Under the pieces are notes generated by a model that saw only the letters and a program-made list of their open reading frames with translations, did no database searches and was not told where the DNA came from. 64,000 nucleotides of DNA from Clostridia bacterium (lineage in GTDB: Bacteria; Bacillota; Clostridia; Lachnospirales; Cellulosilyticaceae). This document shows positions 19,612-28,725 of this stretch, one piece after another; within the stretch, counting starts at the first letter, position 1; each line of letters opens with the position of its first letter. The translations under genes and the position numbers were made by a program. The stretch covers positions 293,144 through 357,143 of the forward strand of contig JARBUI010000003.1 of the NCBI GenBank assembly GCA_029239755.1, written 5' to 3'.

Positions 19612-20320
19612 AGTATGTCACATTCTTAACACTTTCAAAATACTTAACTACACCAAGGTATATGCTCCATGCCATTGTATTTTGATAGTCATCTGTATTA
19701 AGCTTTTTTTCTTCTTCTGGATTAGTTAGAAATCCGCATTCCACAATAACTGCTGGTATATTTGTAGCTTTAAGTACATAATAATTATTATTACTTTTCG
19801 CTTTTCGCCTATTTTCTTTGTCTGCATATTCCGTGATGGTTTTTTGTATAAGATCTGCTAAAAGTTTACCTTCCTCTGACTTCTCGTTGTAAAAGGTCTG
19901 TGCTCCCTTAACACTTGGCTGCGTAAATGAATTTTGATGAATACTAATAAGCAGTTCTCCTCCATCAGCTATTTTTTTACGTTCTGCCATATCTTTTCTC
20001 TTATGCTTAACACCATCCATACCATCAGCATCATCATCTGTTGTTCTTGTCATAACGACGATCGCTCCAGATTGCTCCAAATAATCTCTTAATTTAAGTG
20101 CAACCTTGAGATTGATATCTTTTTCATTTTCTCCATTAATCCCCTTCTTACCAGGATCAAATCCTCCATGACCAGGGTCAATGATAATAACCTTCGAAGC
20201 AGTTGATAATCCTAAAGTTTCTACTGCCGCTCTTGCGTATTTTAAATAGGAAGCAATAGAAATAATACTCACAAGTACTACTATCAGTATTGGCATCTTA
20301 CTACGTTTCAATTTTAACAC
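19610..20320 (-). CDS. cwlD: Germination-specific N-acetylmuramoyl-L-alanine amidase CwlD
   Basis: CwlD removes peptide side chains to make muramic-delta-lactam in the spore cortex, which lets cortex-lytic enzymes act at germination. The 236-residue protein has an N-terminal membrane or signal segment (about 8-28). The Amidase_3 domain has zinc ligands in IIDPGHGGFDPG, the Glu of GENEKDINL, and IHQNSF. The C-terminus carries VIVECGFLTNPEEE. Its length and the lack of cell-wall-binding repeats fit CwlD. The downstream gene order with a GH18 protein fits spore wall functions. Confidence 0.9.
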   Translation of the reverse strand: MLKLKRSKMPILIVVLVSIISIASYLKYARAAVETLGLSTASKVIIIDPGHGGFDPGKKGINGENEKDINLKVALKLRDYLEQSGAIVVMTRTTDDDADGMDGVKHKRKDMAERKKIADGGELLISIHQNSFTQPSVKGAQTFYNEKSEEGKLLADLIQKTITEYADKENRRKAKSNNNYYVLKATNIPAVIVECGFLTNPEEEKKLNTDDYQNTMAWSIYLGVVKYFESVKNVTY

Positions 20321-20394
20321 CCTCTTTAATGAATACTGTTGTCCTTTTTATTCTATTAATGAATGTGTTCTTCTATGCCAATTATTATAGGATT

Positions 20395-22056
20395 CTACTT
20401 AACCTTTTCTAGCTCCTGCCATATATTAGGCGTTTCAAGTCCCAGTTTCCATGCACCATATCCTGAAAGCTCATATTTATTAATTAAATCTATTCTTTTC
20501 TTAATCGAACTGCCGTCTTCAATCCAGACTTTATATAAAATATTATTTTTTTCAATTTCAGCATACTTTTGACCGCTGGTTTCATCTAGTACAGGCGTTA
20601 CGCCCCATTTACCAACAATGTCCTCCACAGGTTTCATACCATACGCTTTTGTCTTTAATCCTTCACTTCCTTCTTCCCATATACGCGTATAAAAAGGTAT
20701 CCCAAGAATAAGTTTTTCTTTTGGAACTTCTTCAAGATTTCTTTGAATCCCTTCTTCAACCCAGGGGAGTTCTGATACCGAGCCAGCAGTTTCTGACCCT
20801 GACCAGTGCTGATCGTACGCCATGACTATAAAATAATCACACACCTTGGCTATTTTTTCTCTTTCATAATGATTAGACCAATTAGAAGGAATATAGACAT
20901 CAACAGAAACTATTAATCCCATAGCTTTAAGTTGTGGATAAAGCTCTCTCATAAATTGTACCCACTCGCTACTTATTTCAGGCTGAATGTTTTCTATATC
21001 AATATTAATCCCTTCAAACCCATATTGCTCAGACTTTCTAATAATTTGATTAATAACATGTTGTCTTTTCTTTGTACTAGACAGAACTTCTTTTGTAAGA
21101 GCTGGGTTATTAAAGTTATGACTTATAAGAGGCCATACTTGAAGGTTTCTGTCTTTGGCTTCGAAAACATATTCTCTCGTTCCTCTATCTGTTAAGTTAC
21201 CGAGCTCATCTTCAAATTCAAACCATGTAGGCGATATAACATTTGCATGTTTTACATTTGCATATTTAGCAGAAGTCCAGTCCCCAGCAGTTTTCACCCC
21301 GAGTTGATCCCAAACAAGCTTGACTTTACCATCTAAAGGATTAGGGATTGGAAGTACTTTAACTTCATTCACTGGTTCAGCATTTATTACCTTGATATTT
21401 TTTACATCTCCCTTTGGAATAAACCCTACTATTCCATTCTCACTTCTAACTCTTAAAAACCCTGATTCTTCTTTATAGATAATTACTTTTTGACCTTTTT
21501 TTAGTAATTCTACTACCGTTACTCTGTTTTTAGGATGCGTTCTTAGACTTGAACTTCTTTTAATCGTTGCAACCTGCTTTTCCTGGGCTTTATTATCTGC
21601 TACAAAGACTCTCCCATCTTTCCCTGGAGTTATATTAATACCAAACTTTTCACTCACTAGTGTTATAGGAATATATGCCTCGTTATTTAATAGCTTTATA
21701 GGTTCATTCACTGTTACCTGCGTAAAATTTAATCGTCCTGTACTTGAGTCAACATATAACCTTAAAACTTCCCTAGCGTCTGTAAGAGTCAGAACCTTTT
21801 CCTTACTATCATAAAATACAGTATCACTTATATAGTTTCTGACAAATTCATAAGATACATAGAGAACCTCCTCTACCATTCTAACAGGTTCTTTTAAAGC
21901 TATTCTTTGATCTTCATATACTAAATTGTTATCATTATTTTTAAACTCATCAAAATAAACTAAAGGGTCTACCCTCGTACCTACTGGCATCCACCTATAT
22001 ATAGCTGCTGCTACCAAAATAAGGGCTACGACTCCCAATATTACTTTTTTCAACAT
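20395..22056 (-). CDS. Membrane-anchored GH18 glycosidase with stalk and SH3 domains
   Basis: A 553-residue protein of the family that includes spore cortex glucosaminidases. It has an N-terminal transmembrane anchor (about 4-22). A copper-amine-oxidase-N-like stalk domain (about 45-155) follows. A bacterial SH3 domain spans about 160-220. A GH18 barrel with catalytic motif GINIDIENI (acid Glu355) runs to the end. Substrate is inferred as peptidoglycan or cortex glycan. It sits 75 bp upstream of cwlD on the same strand, which strengthens a spore-wall role. Confidence 0.85.
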   Translation of the reverse strand: MLKKVILGVVALILVAAAIYRWMPVGTRVDPLVYFDEFKNNDNNLVYEDQRIALKEPVRMVEEVLYVSYEFVRNYISDTVFYDSKEKVLTLTDAREVLRLYVDSSTGRLNFTQVTVNEPIKLLNNEAYIPITLVSEKFGINITPGKDGRVFVADNKAQEKQVATIKRSSSLRTHPKNRVTVVELLKKGQKVIIYKEESGFLRVRSENGIVGFIPKGDVKNIKVINAEPVNEVKVLPIPNPLDGKVKLVWDQLGVKTAGDWTSAKYANVKHANVISPTWFEFEDELGNLTDRGTREYVFEAKDRNLQVWPLISHNFNNPALTKEVLSSTKKRQHVINQIIRKSEQYGFEGINIDIENIQPEISSEWVQFMRELYPQLKAMGLIVSVDVYIPSNWSNHYEREKIAKVCDYFIVMAYDQHWSGSETAGSVSELPWVEEGIQRNLEEVPKEKLILGIPFYTRIWEEGSEGLKTKAYGMKPVEDIVGKWGVTPVLDETSGQKYAEIEKNNILYKVWIEDGSSIKKRIDLINKYELSGYGAWKLGLETPNIWQELEKVK

Positions 22057-22168
22057 CGATATACCTCCTAACGCATATAGTATATCATATTTTTATAATA
22101 ACGAAACATTTGTCACTAAATTGTCACATAATATCTAATTAATTCTATTTTAATACGTTTATAGCTGC

Positions 22169-22202
22169 AAAAAAGCTCATGCCTATTCATTTAAGCATGA
22201 GC
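22169..22202 (-). terminator. Rho-independent terminator after the BI-1 gene
   Basis: On the minus strand GCTCATGC and GCATGAGC (22175-22182 with 22195-22202) form a stem followed by TTTTTTGC. Confidence 0.85.
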
Positions 22203-22226
22203 CCATATTTTTAGGTTACAGAATAA

Positions 22227-22928
22227 CTATTTTCTTCCGATTAACCTTATAAGTCTAATAAATAAGTTAATAAAGTCAAGATAAAGAGTTAGTGCTCCTA
22301 TAATACTTGCATTTCCACTGTTTTCTCTTGTTCCTCTATTCATATAGCTTAAGCCTTTTATCTTCTGAGTATCATAACCAATAAGTCCAATAAATATGAA
22401 AACACCTACATAAGTAAGCATAAGACTTAATGCATCGCTGCGATAAAACATATTAAATACCGTTGCAATAATAACACCAAATAAGCCCATTATAAATAAA
22501 TTACCTATTGCTGTTAGATCCGTCTTAGTAAAGTAACCATATAAACTCATTACCCCAAATAAAGTTGCTGTTACTAAAAAGGCATATCCTATAGTGGCTA
22601 TATTATAGGTTAAGAAAATAGAAGCTAATGTTGCCCCATTTAAAACAGCATAAAGGATAAACCAAAGCTTCGCCATCCCGGAACTCATACTAAATATTCG
22701 TGTACTTAGATAAATAACGAGTACCACCTCTGCTATAATGAGTCCAAAAAAAGTAATCTGCGAGTTAAATATAAGGCTTAGTAAAAGCGGACTGCTTGCT
22801 ACACTAAGTCCTGATACTCCTGTGATGATTAGTGCAAGTGTCATCCACGCATAAACCTTTATTATAAATTGCCTTGCTGTCTGCTCGTGTAATTTTGAAA
22901 TCTCCTGATAGGTTGTATTAGGATCCAT
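22227..22928 (-). CDS. BI-1/YbhL-family multi-pass membrane protein
   Basis: A 233-residue protein with seven predicted membrane segments, of the Bax inhibitor-1 (TMBIM) family. Matching elements are the N-terminal FIIKVYAWMTLALIITG, the central YAVLNGATLASIFL, and the C-terminal FIGLIGYDTQKIKG with a final LYLDFINLFIRLIRL. Bacterial homologues such as YetJ are pH-sensitive calcium leak channels; others interact with FtsH. The exact function here is not known. It is a single gene with its own terminator. Confidence 0.92.
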   Translation of the reverse strand: MDPNTTYQEISKLHEQTARQFIIKVYAWMTLALIITGVSGLSVASSPLLLSLIFNSQITFFGLIIAEVVLVIYLSTRIFSMSSGMAKLWFILYAVLNGATLASIFLTYNIATIGYAFLVTATLFGVMSLYGYFTKTDLTAIGNLFIMGLFGVIIATVFNMFYRSDALSLMLTYVGVFIFIGLIGYDTQKIKGLSYMNRGTRENSGNASIIGALTLYLDFINLFIRLIRLIGRK

Positions 22929-23055
22929 ATATATCTCTCCTTATAGTTGATTATGTCATACACATACGGTAATGTGTGTGCACTACATGTCTGCTTTCAT
23001 TATAATTTTATTATTCCCAAAATTCAATACTTCAATCTCATCCTATTTGATAAAA

Positions 23056-23083
23056 TAAAATCCCCCAATAACGGGGGATCTTT
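23056..23083 (-). terminator. Rho-independent terminator after purA
   Basis: On the minus strand ATCCCCC and GGGGGAT (23060-23066 with 23073-23079) form a stem, followed by TTTTATTTTA. Confidence 0.82.
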
Positions 23084-23093
23084 TATAAACTTA

Positions 23094-24374
23094 TTAGTTT
23101 ACAATAATATTCTGATCTCTATTTGGGCCTACGCCTACCATAGTAATCTTGCATCCACATAGTTCTTCAATCCTTGCAAGATACTTTTTAACACTATCTG
23201 GTAACGCTTCATAGGTTCGGATATGTGAAATATCTCCCCATCCTTCCATTTCTTCATAAACTGGCTTACAAAGTTCTAAATCTTCAAGGCTTGCTGGGAA
23301 GTACTTAATCACTTCACCATTTAGCTCATAACCTACACAAATTTTAATTGTTTCTAAATCCTTAAGTACATCTATTTTATTAAGAGCAATTTGAGTAAGA
23401 CCGCTTGTCCTAACAGCAAACTCGCCGATAACAGCATCAAACCATCCACATCTTCTTGGTCTTCCCGTAGTCGTTCCATACTCGTGGCCTTCTTCTCTAA
23501 TACGTTCTCCTATTTCATCTAATAATTCTGTAGGGAATGGACCCTTTCCTACACGGGTAATGTACCCCTTCATAACCCCAATGCATTCATCAATCATCGT
23601 TGGCCCAATACCAGCCCCAATGCAAGCGCCCCCTGTAACAGGATGTGATGACGTTACATAAGGATAAGTACCTATATCTAAATCAAGAAGTGTTCCTTGA
23701 GCTCCTTCAAAGAGTACATCTTTTCCTTCTTTAATCGCTTCATAAACTGTAACTGTTGTATCATCTATATAGGTTTTTAAACGCTCTGCATATTTCATAT
23801 AATCTGCTATAATCTCTTCTGCATCAAATTGTACTTCTTGATTATAGACATATTTAAGCATTGCATTTTTAACTGCAACATTTGTTCTTACTTTTTCTTT
23901 AAAGACTTCTTCGTGGTATAAGTCACATATACGGATGCCTGTTCTTTCTGCTTTATCCATATAGCATGGGCCAATCCCCTTCATGGTTGTCCCAATATCT
24001 TTCCCCTCTTTAGCCGAGAGACTCTCTTTTGCCTTGTCTAATGCTTTATGATAAGGCATAACTAAATGTGCACGGGTACTTAACTTAAGAGTACTCACTT
24101 CAATACCTTTACTAATTAAATTATCTATTTCTGCTAATATGCCTTCTGGATCTATTACAACACCATTACCTACCACACATGTTTTCCCTGGATATAATAT
24201 TCCTGAAGGGATAAGATGAAATTTATATACTTCTTCATTTACTGTTACAGTATGACCTGCATTGTTGCCTCCTTGGCAACGCACCACAACATCTGCCCTT
24301 TCAGATAGTATATCTATTATCTTCGCTTTTCCTTCGTCTCCCCATTGTGCGCCTATTATAACTTTAGTTGGCAT
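23094..24374 (-). CDS. purA: Adenylosuccinate synthetase
   Basis: It joins IMP and aspartate using GTP, the first committed step to AMP. The 426 residues start PTKVIIGAQWGDEGKAKI with the GTP-binding loop. They continue with GGNNAGHTV (IMP site), TTMKGIGPCYMDKAERTG and TTTGRPRRCGW. The ATG at 24374 was chosen because AAAGGA lies upstream and family members begin here; an earlier ATG at 24398 adds a non-conserved stretch. A PurBox pair and a good promoter lie just upstream, so PurR control is likely. Confidence 0.97.
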   Translation of the reverse strand: MPTKVIIGAQWGDEGKAKIIDILSERADVVVRCQGGNNAGHTVTVNEEVYKFHLIPSGILYPGKTCVVGNGVVIDPEGILAEIDNLISKGIEVSTLKLSTRAHLVMPYHKALDKAKESLSAKEGKDIGTTMKGIGPCYMDKAERTGIRICDLYHEEVFKEKVRTNVAVKNAMLKYVYNQEVQFDAEEIIADYMKYAERLKTYIDDTTVTVYEAIKEGKDVLFEGAQGTLLDLDIGTYPYVTSSHPVTGGACIGAGIGPTMIDECIGVMKGYITRVGKGPFPTELLDEIGERIREEGHEYGTTTGRPRRCGWFDAVIGEFAVRTSGLTQIALNKIDVLKDLETIKICVGYELNGEVIKYFPASLEDLELCKPVYEEMEGWGDISHIRTYEALPDSVKKYLARIEELCGCKITMVGVGPNRDQNIIVN

Positions 24375-24410
24375 GGCTTTCACATCCTTTCGTATCATTC
24401 AAACATACTT

Positions 24411-24486
24411 ATCATATCAAACATTCGAGTATAAATCAATATAAATCCGAATATTTATCACTGCTTAATCAAAAACGTTCGAAACA
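24411..24486 (-). promoter_or_regulatory. purA promoter with PurBox pair
   Basis: On the minus strand the promoter is TTGATT (24434-24439), 17 bp, TATGAT (24411-24416). PurBoxes AAATCCGAATATTT (24443-24456) and AAACGTTCGAAACA (24473-24486) are inverted and 16 bp apart, the same as at purR. A further half site, ACATTCGAG (24421-24429), lies inside the promoter spacer. Confidence 0.8.
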
Positions 24487-24522
24487 GTATGAGTGTTTCT
24501 ATATATATTTAGTATTTTCAAG

Positions 24523-24551
24523 TTGACAATAGATAAAGATATTGCTATGTT
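24523..24551 (+). promoter_or_regulatory. Predicted promoter of the CBS-pyrophosphatase gene
   Basis: TTGACA (24523-24528), a 17-bp spacer and TATGTT (24546-24551). It lies 37 bp downstream of the purA PurBoxes on the other strand. Confidence 0.6.
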
Positions 24552-24604
24552 TATTTTACATTAACAAATCCAGCTTTTTGTAATAAATGCGAAGGAGGTC
24601 TTAC

Positions 24605-26233
24605 ATGAATAAGAACATTTATGTTTTCGGACACATCAATCCCGATACAGATTCTATTTGTTCCGCTATAGCTTATACACACCTAAAAAAATCTTTAGGA
24701 CTTGAAAATATCGCAGCAGCGAGACTTGGTAAGATTAATAAGGAAACTCAATTTGCGCTCGATTATTTTGAAACTGAAGCCCCTATATTAATAGAAAATA
24801 TTAATCCTCAAGTAAGTGATATGAACTATTATGCCGTACCTCCTGTATATTTAGAGGATTCTGTTAAAAAAGCTTGGGATATCATGACTACTCATGGGAG
24901 GCAAATGATTCCTGTTCTCTATCATGATCACAAACTTGCTGGTGTCATATCTATTTCTGATATTGCAAAAACCTACATTGGTCTGACGGATGGGTCAGTC
25001 CTTAAAAAGCACAAAACACCTTTTAGTAATATTGCTGCTGTATTAGAAGGAAGGCAAGTTGCAGGCAGCTATCCAAATGATTCTATCTTAGGAGACGTTT
25101 ATACAACGGCTTCTATTAATGAAAATATCAACCTTAAAGATACTGATATTATTATTACCGGTGCAAATGACAGACTCATTCACATGGCTCTCCACTCTGG
25201 AGCAGGCTGTGTTATTATCACTGATCAAGACATGACACATTTAGATACTTCTAGCTTCTCTAGTGCTTCTTGTGCGGTTATTGGTACTGCCTATTCTTTT
25301 TTTAAGACCATTAAGATGATTTCACAAAGTATTCCTGTTAAGAATATTGCTATCAATCGAAATGTCATTTACTTTGAGACAGACGACAGTTTAGATGAAG
25401 TAAGAGAAGTCATGTTAGATTCAACTCACCGCCTTTTTCCTATTGTAGATGAAGAAGGACAAGTACGTGGGATTATTTCTAAGAGACACCTTATTGATAT
25501 ACAAAAAAAGCAAGTCATACTCGTGGATCATAATGAAAAAAATCAGAGCGTCTGCGGCATAGAACGGGCAGAAATTTTAGAAATCATTGATCACCATCGT
25601 ATTGCTAATATTGACACAGGCACTCCTGTATTTTTACGGGCTGAACCAGTTGGCTGTACCTCTACAATTATTGGTAAAATGTATGAATCCTATCAGATTG
25701 TGCCACCCAAACAAATTGCCGGACTGATGTTAAGTGCTATTTTATCAGATACATTAATCTTCAAGTCTCCTACATGTACACCTGATGATATACGTATTGC
25801 AAAAAACCTGGCAAAGATTGCTGAAGTAAATATTGCAGAATACGGAAGCGAACTTATCGGAGCCGGTACATCTTTAGCTGGAATATCAGCCCAAGAACTT
25901 CTCTATATCGATCGCAAAAATTTTACCATAGGTAAATATAACATAAGTGTGTCTCAGGTAAATACTGGAGATTTCGAAAGCATATTTAGTCTTAAAGATG
26001 ATATCCTAATGGAGATGAAAACGCTCGAATCCAGGGATAACTTAGACCTCTGTCTCTTAATGGTAACAGATATAGTTATTGGCGGGACTGAACTATTAGC
26101 TGTTGGAAAAGAGCGTCATCTTGCTGAACATGCTTTTGGTCTTTATAAAACAGACGACAGCATTTTCTTATCTAATGTGTACTCTCGCAAGCAGCAGATC
26201 ATCCCTAAACTTATGACCTCCTCACAAAATTAA
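24605..26233 (+). CDS. ppaC: Manganese-dependent inorganic pyrophosphatase with CBS-DRTGG-CBS insert
   Basis: A family II pyrophosphatase that hydrolyses PPi and drives biosynthesis. The N-terminal DHH domain carries the metal motif GHINPDTDS (His10, Asp14, Asp16). Residues about 70-310 are an insert of CBS, DRTGG and CBS modules, including MIPVLYHDHKLAGVISI and LFPIVDEEGQVRGIIS. The catalytic domain then resumes with DHH at 329-331 and ends in a DHHA2 domain. Known enzymes of this layout are inhibited by AMP or ADP through the CBS pair. The ATG at 24605 follows AAGGAGG. It is divergent from purA. Confidence 0.93.
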   Translation: MNKNIYVFGHINPDTDSICSAIAYTHLKKSLGLENIAAARLGKINKETQFALDYFETEAPILIENINPQVSDMNYYAVPPVYLEDSVKKAWDIMTTHGRQMIPVLYHDHKLAGVISISDIAKTYIGLTDGSVLKKHKTPFSNIAAVLEGRQVAGSYPNDSILGDVYTTASINENINLKDTDIIITGANDRLIHMALHSGAGCVIITDQDMTHLDTSSFSSASCAVIGTAYSFFKTIKMISQSIPVKNIAINRNVIYFETDDSLDEVREVMLDSTHRLFPIVDEEGQVRGIISKRHLIDIQKKQVILVDHNEKNQSVCGIERAEILEIIDHHRIANIDTGTPVFLRAEPVGCTSTIIGKMYESYQIVPPKQIAGLMLSAILSDTLIFKSPTCTPDDIRIAKNLAKIAEVNIAEYGSELIGAGTSLAGISAQELLYIDRKNFTIGKYNISVSQVNTGDFESIFSLKDDILMEMKTLESRDNLDLCLLMVTDIVIGGTELLAVGKERHLAEHAFGLYKTDDSIFLSNVYSRKQQIIPKLMTSSQN

Positions 26234-26325
26234 AGAATAGAAGTTGAAAAATATGCAGATTATATTTATAATAGTGTTTGTAATACTATAAAATACTATT
26301 CTTTTTAATAGAAGGAGATAAAATC

Positions 26326-26538
26326 ATGGCAAATCAAATCACTAAAGATATGATTATAGGACAAATACTACAAATTGACAGAGGTCTTGTTCCTATATTA
26401 ATGAATGCAGGTATGCATTGTCTTGGATGCCCATCTTCTCAAATGGAATCAATTGGTGAAGCATGTATGGTTCATGGCATTGATGCTAATGAGTTAATAG
26501 GGAAACTTAATAGCTACCTTGAAACAGCTAACAAATAG
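26326..26538 (+). CDS. DUF1858 small cysteine protein
   Basis: A 70-residue protein of the DUF1858 family, found as a stand-alone protein or next to hybrid-cluster and redox enzymes in anaerobes. It shows the family pattern MIIGQILQI, then NAGMHCLGCPSSQMESI with a CxxC pair, then ACMVHGIDANELI with a third Cys. A redox or metal-binding role is inferred, not proven. A clear AGAAGGAGA site precedes the ATG. It sits 92 bp after the pyrophosphatase gene and is followed by a strong terminator. Confidence 0.88.
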   Translation: MANQITKDMIIGQILQIDRGLVPILMNAGMHCLGCPSSQMESIGEACMVHGIDANELIGKLNSYLETANK

Positions 26539-26561
26539 TTAACTGTTTCTCTGAATAAAAG

Positions 26562-26611
26562 AAAGTGAGTAACTGGAGGATTCGTTCTCAGTCAGTTACT
26601 CACTTTTTTTG
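26562..26611. terminator. Strong terminator between the DUF1858 gene and thiD
   Basis: AAAGTGAGTAACTG (26562-26575) pairs with CAGTTACTCACTTT (26593-26606), followed by TTTT on the plus strand. A T-rich stretch also follows on the minus strand. Confidence 0.88.
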
Positions 26612-26637
26612 CAGCTTAGAAAAAATAAAGTAAATCA

Positions 26638-27435
26638 TTATTCTTCAAAACTAGAAACTATAGCATAACTATGATCTAACGGACTGCATCCTTGTCCTAA
26701 ATGAGTATCTGTTGCTAAGGCCCCTCTCACATATGACTTCGCACTTCTTACAGCATTTTTAAGTGTTAAGTTGTTTGCTAAGTTACAGGCAATAGCTGAA
26801 GATAACGTACATCCTGTTCCATGCCTGTCTGTATTTCCTATTCTAGTCCCTTTGAACCAAATGCTCTCGCCACTGCTGTAAAGAAGGTCATCTGCGCTGC
26901 CCATCAAGTGTCCTCCCTTTATCAGTATATTCCCTTTAAAATAGGCACTTATTTTTTCTGCTGCCTTTATCATATCTATAGTGGACCTTACCTGAATCCC
27001 TGATAAAACTTCTGCTTCTTTAATATTGGGCGTAATAAGATCCACCTTGGGCATAAGTTTATTCTTAAGCGTTTCTATAGCCTCATCACAAAGGAGTTTC
27101 CTGCCACTTGATGCAATCATGACAGGATCCAGAACAATATTCGTAGGTTTGTAGGAAGTAAGCTTATCCGCAATCACCTGAATAATGTCTGCTGATGCCA
27201 TCATTCCGATCTTTATGGCATCAGTATAAATATCAGTAAAAACTGCATCCAGCTGCTTACCAACAAATTCTGGTGACATTTCTGTCACTTCAAAAACCTT
27301 TTGTGTATTTTGCGCCGTAAGTGCAGTTATAACACTTGCAGCATATATTTTGTGTGCAGTTATTGTTTTGATATCTGCCTGCACGCCTGCTCCTCCGCTG
27401 CAATCGGAGCCGGCTATCGTGAGTACTGTTTTCAA
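26638..27435 (-). CDS. thiD: Hydroxymethylpyrimidine/phosphomethylpyrimidine kinase
   Basis: It phosphorylates HMP and HMP-P to HMP-PP, the pyrimidine half of thiamine. The 265-residue ribokinase-fold protein has TIAGSDCSGGAGVQADIKT at the N-terminus, DPVMIASSGRKLL, and the anion-hole motif DRHGTGCTLSSAIA near the C-terminus. It is the last gene of the thiC-thiM-thiE-HAD-thiD operon, 13 bp after the HAD gene, and is therefore under the TPP riboswitch at 30969-31043. Confidence 0.96.
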   Translation of the reverse strand: MKTVLTIAGSDCSGGAGVQADIKTITAHKIYAASVITALTAQNTQKVFEVTEMSPEFVGKQLDAVFTDIYTDAIKIGMMASADIIQVIADKLTSYKPTNIVLDPVMIASSGRKLLCDEAIETLKNKLMPKVDLITPNIKEAEVLSGIQVRSTIDMIKAAEKISAYFKGNILIKGGHLMGSADDLLYSSGESIWFKGTRIGNTDRHGTGCTLSSAIACNLANNLTLKNAVRSAKSYVRGALATDTHLGQGCSPLDHSYAIVSSFEE

Positions 27436-27448
27436 GATATCCCCCCTG

Positions 27449-28087
27449 CTATAACAATTCTTTAAAGGACATAATAAAGTGATCGCATCGTCTAATCAGC
27501 TCTTCTCTATCCATTTTATAGGCTTCATCATAAACTCCAACAACTTTAAAACCAGCACTTTTGGCTGTTCGAACGCAGTATAGTGCATCTTCAAAAACAC
27601 AAATATCACGCTTATCTATTCCAAGCAGCCTAGCAGCTTCTGAGTAAATATGTGGTTCATCTTTTCCTGTTCCTAATTCATCACATGTTATAATAAAATC
27701 AAATAAATGCAGTACGCCAAGTCGCTTTAAGGCATAAGCTGCTAGCTCTTTATTGGATGCAGTTGCGACACACATTTTTATTTCCTTTTGCCTAAGTTTC
27801 GTGAGATACTCTTTAACAGCTTCTTTTAAAGGAATAGTTTCTCTATACTTATCAGCCACCTGCTTATAAACCATTTCCATAATTTCTTCTGGGGTATAAT
27901 TAATTTGGTGCTCCTCCATAAAATACTGAGCTGACTGATAAAAACTCATAGGCTTTAAAATAGCTTCTATATCTTCTGGTGGGGTTATGCCGTGGCTCAA
28001 TAAAAATTCAGCTCCAATATGTTTCCACACTGCCATGGAATCTATCAGCGTACCGTCTAGATCGAATATTGCTCCTTTAAATATCAT
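27449..28087 (-). CDS. HAD-family phosphatase in the thiamine operon
   Basis: A 212-residue HAD superfamily hydrolase of subfamily IA. Motif I is FDLDGTLIDSMAVW with the nucleophile Asp, followed by a helical cap. Motif II is VATASN, and motifs III-IV are KDEPHIYSEAARLLG and CVFEDALYCVRTAKSAG. It overlaps thiE by 4 bp and precedes thiD, so it is translationally coupled to thiamine enzymes. A phosphatase for thiamine monophosphate or a pathway intermediate is a reasonable inference. The sequence itself does not show the substrate. Confidence 0.9.
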   Translation of the reverse strand: MIFKGAIFDLDGTLIDSMAVWKHIGAEFLLSHGITPPEDIEAILKPMSFYQSAQYFMEEHQINYTPEEIMEMVYKQVADKYRETIPLKEAVKEYLTKLRQKEIKMCVATASNKELAAYALKRLGVLHLFDFIITCDELGTGKDEPHIYSEAARLLGIDKRDICVFEDALYCVRTAKSAGFKVVGVYDEAYKMDREELIRRCDHFIMSFKELL

Positions 28088-28725
28088 TCTCTCACCATCT
28101 CTTTTGCTAGATTGCAGAGCGTTTGAGAAGCCTTAAAAATATCAGGTTTTGCGAAGACAGCTGATATGACTGCTATGCCAGCTGCGCCGCTTCCCCTAAG
28201 CTCCAGAACATTTTCTTCGCTGATGCCGCCAATAGCAACAACTGGAATAGTAACCGCCCTACAAATATCTTTTAAAGTATCAAAAGGCAGGGTGTTTGCA
28301 TCAAGCTTTGTGGATGTATTAAATACAGCTCCAACTCCAATGTAATCCGCTCCATTTTGCTCTGCCAAAAGAGCATCTTCAACCGTTTGAACAGATACAC
28401 CTAGTATTTTGTTCTCTCCAATAAGTCTTCTGACTTCTCTTGCCCCAGCATCACTTTGTCCTACATGGACTCCATCTGCATCTACTTCTAATGCTACTTG
28501 TACATTGTCATTAATAACAAAAGGAATAGCATGTTTATCTGTTACTTTTTTTATCTTTAAGGCTTCCCTAACAAAAATATCATAGGCTAAGTTTTTTTCT
28601 CTTAACTGAATAAAGGTTGCCCCCCCTTTGATTGCAGCTTCTACTTGTTCATCAAGCTTATTTTCTCCAAGCCATGTTCTATCTGTTACGACATAAAGAA
28701 GCATTGATTTTTTATCTAGTTTCAA
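28084..28725 (-). CDS. thiE: Thiamine phosphate synthase
   Basis: It joins HMP-PP and thiazole phosphate to thiamine monophosphate. The 213-residue TIM barrel has YVVTDRTWLG, FIQLREKNL, FVINDNVQVALEVDADGVHVGQ, and GVGAVFNTSTK with a C-terminal VVAIGGI. The TTG at 28725 was chosen as start because GGAGG lies 8 nt upstream, giving an overlap of 14 bp with thiM. An ATG at 28740 precedes that site and an internal ATG at 28704 lacks one. Confidence 0.94.
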   Translation of the reverse strand: MKLDKKSMLLYVVTDRTWLGENKLDEQVEAAIKGGATFIQLREKNLAYDIFVREALKIKKVTDKHAIPFVINDNVQVALEVDADGVHVGQSDAGAREVRRLIGENKILGVSVQTVEDALLAEQNGADYIGVGAVFNTSTKLDANTLPFDTLKDICRAVTIPVVAIGGISEENVLELRGSGAAGIAVISAVFAKPDIFKASQTLCNLAKEMVRE

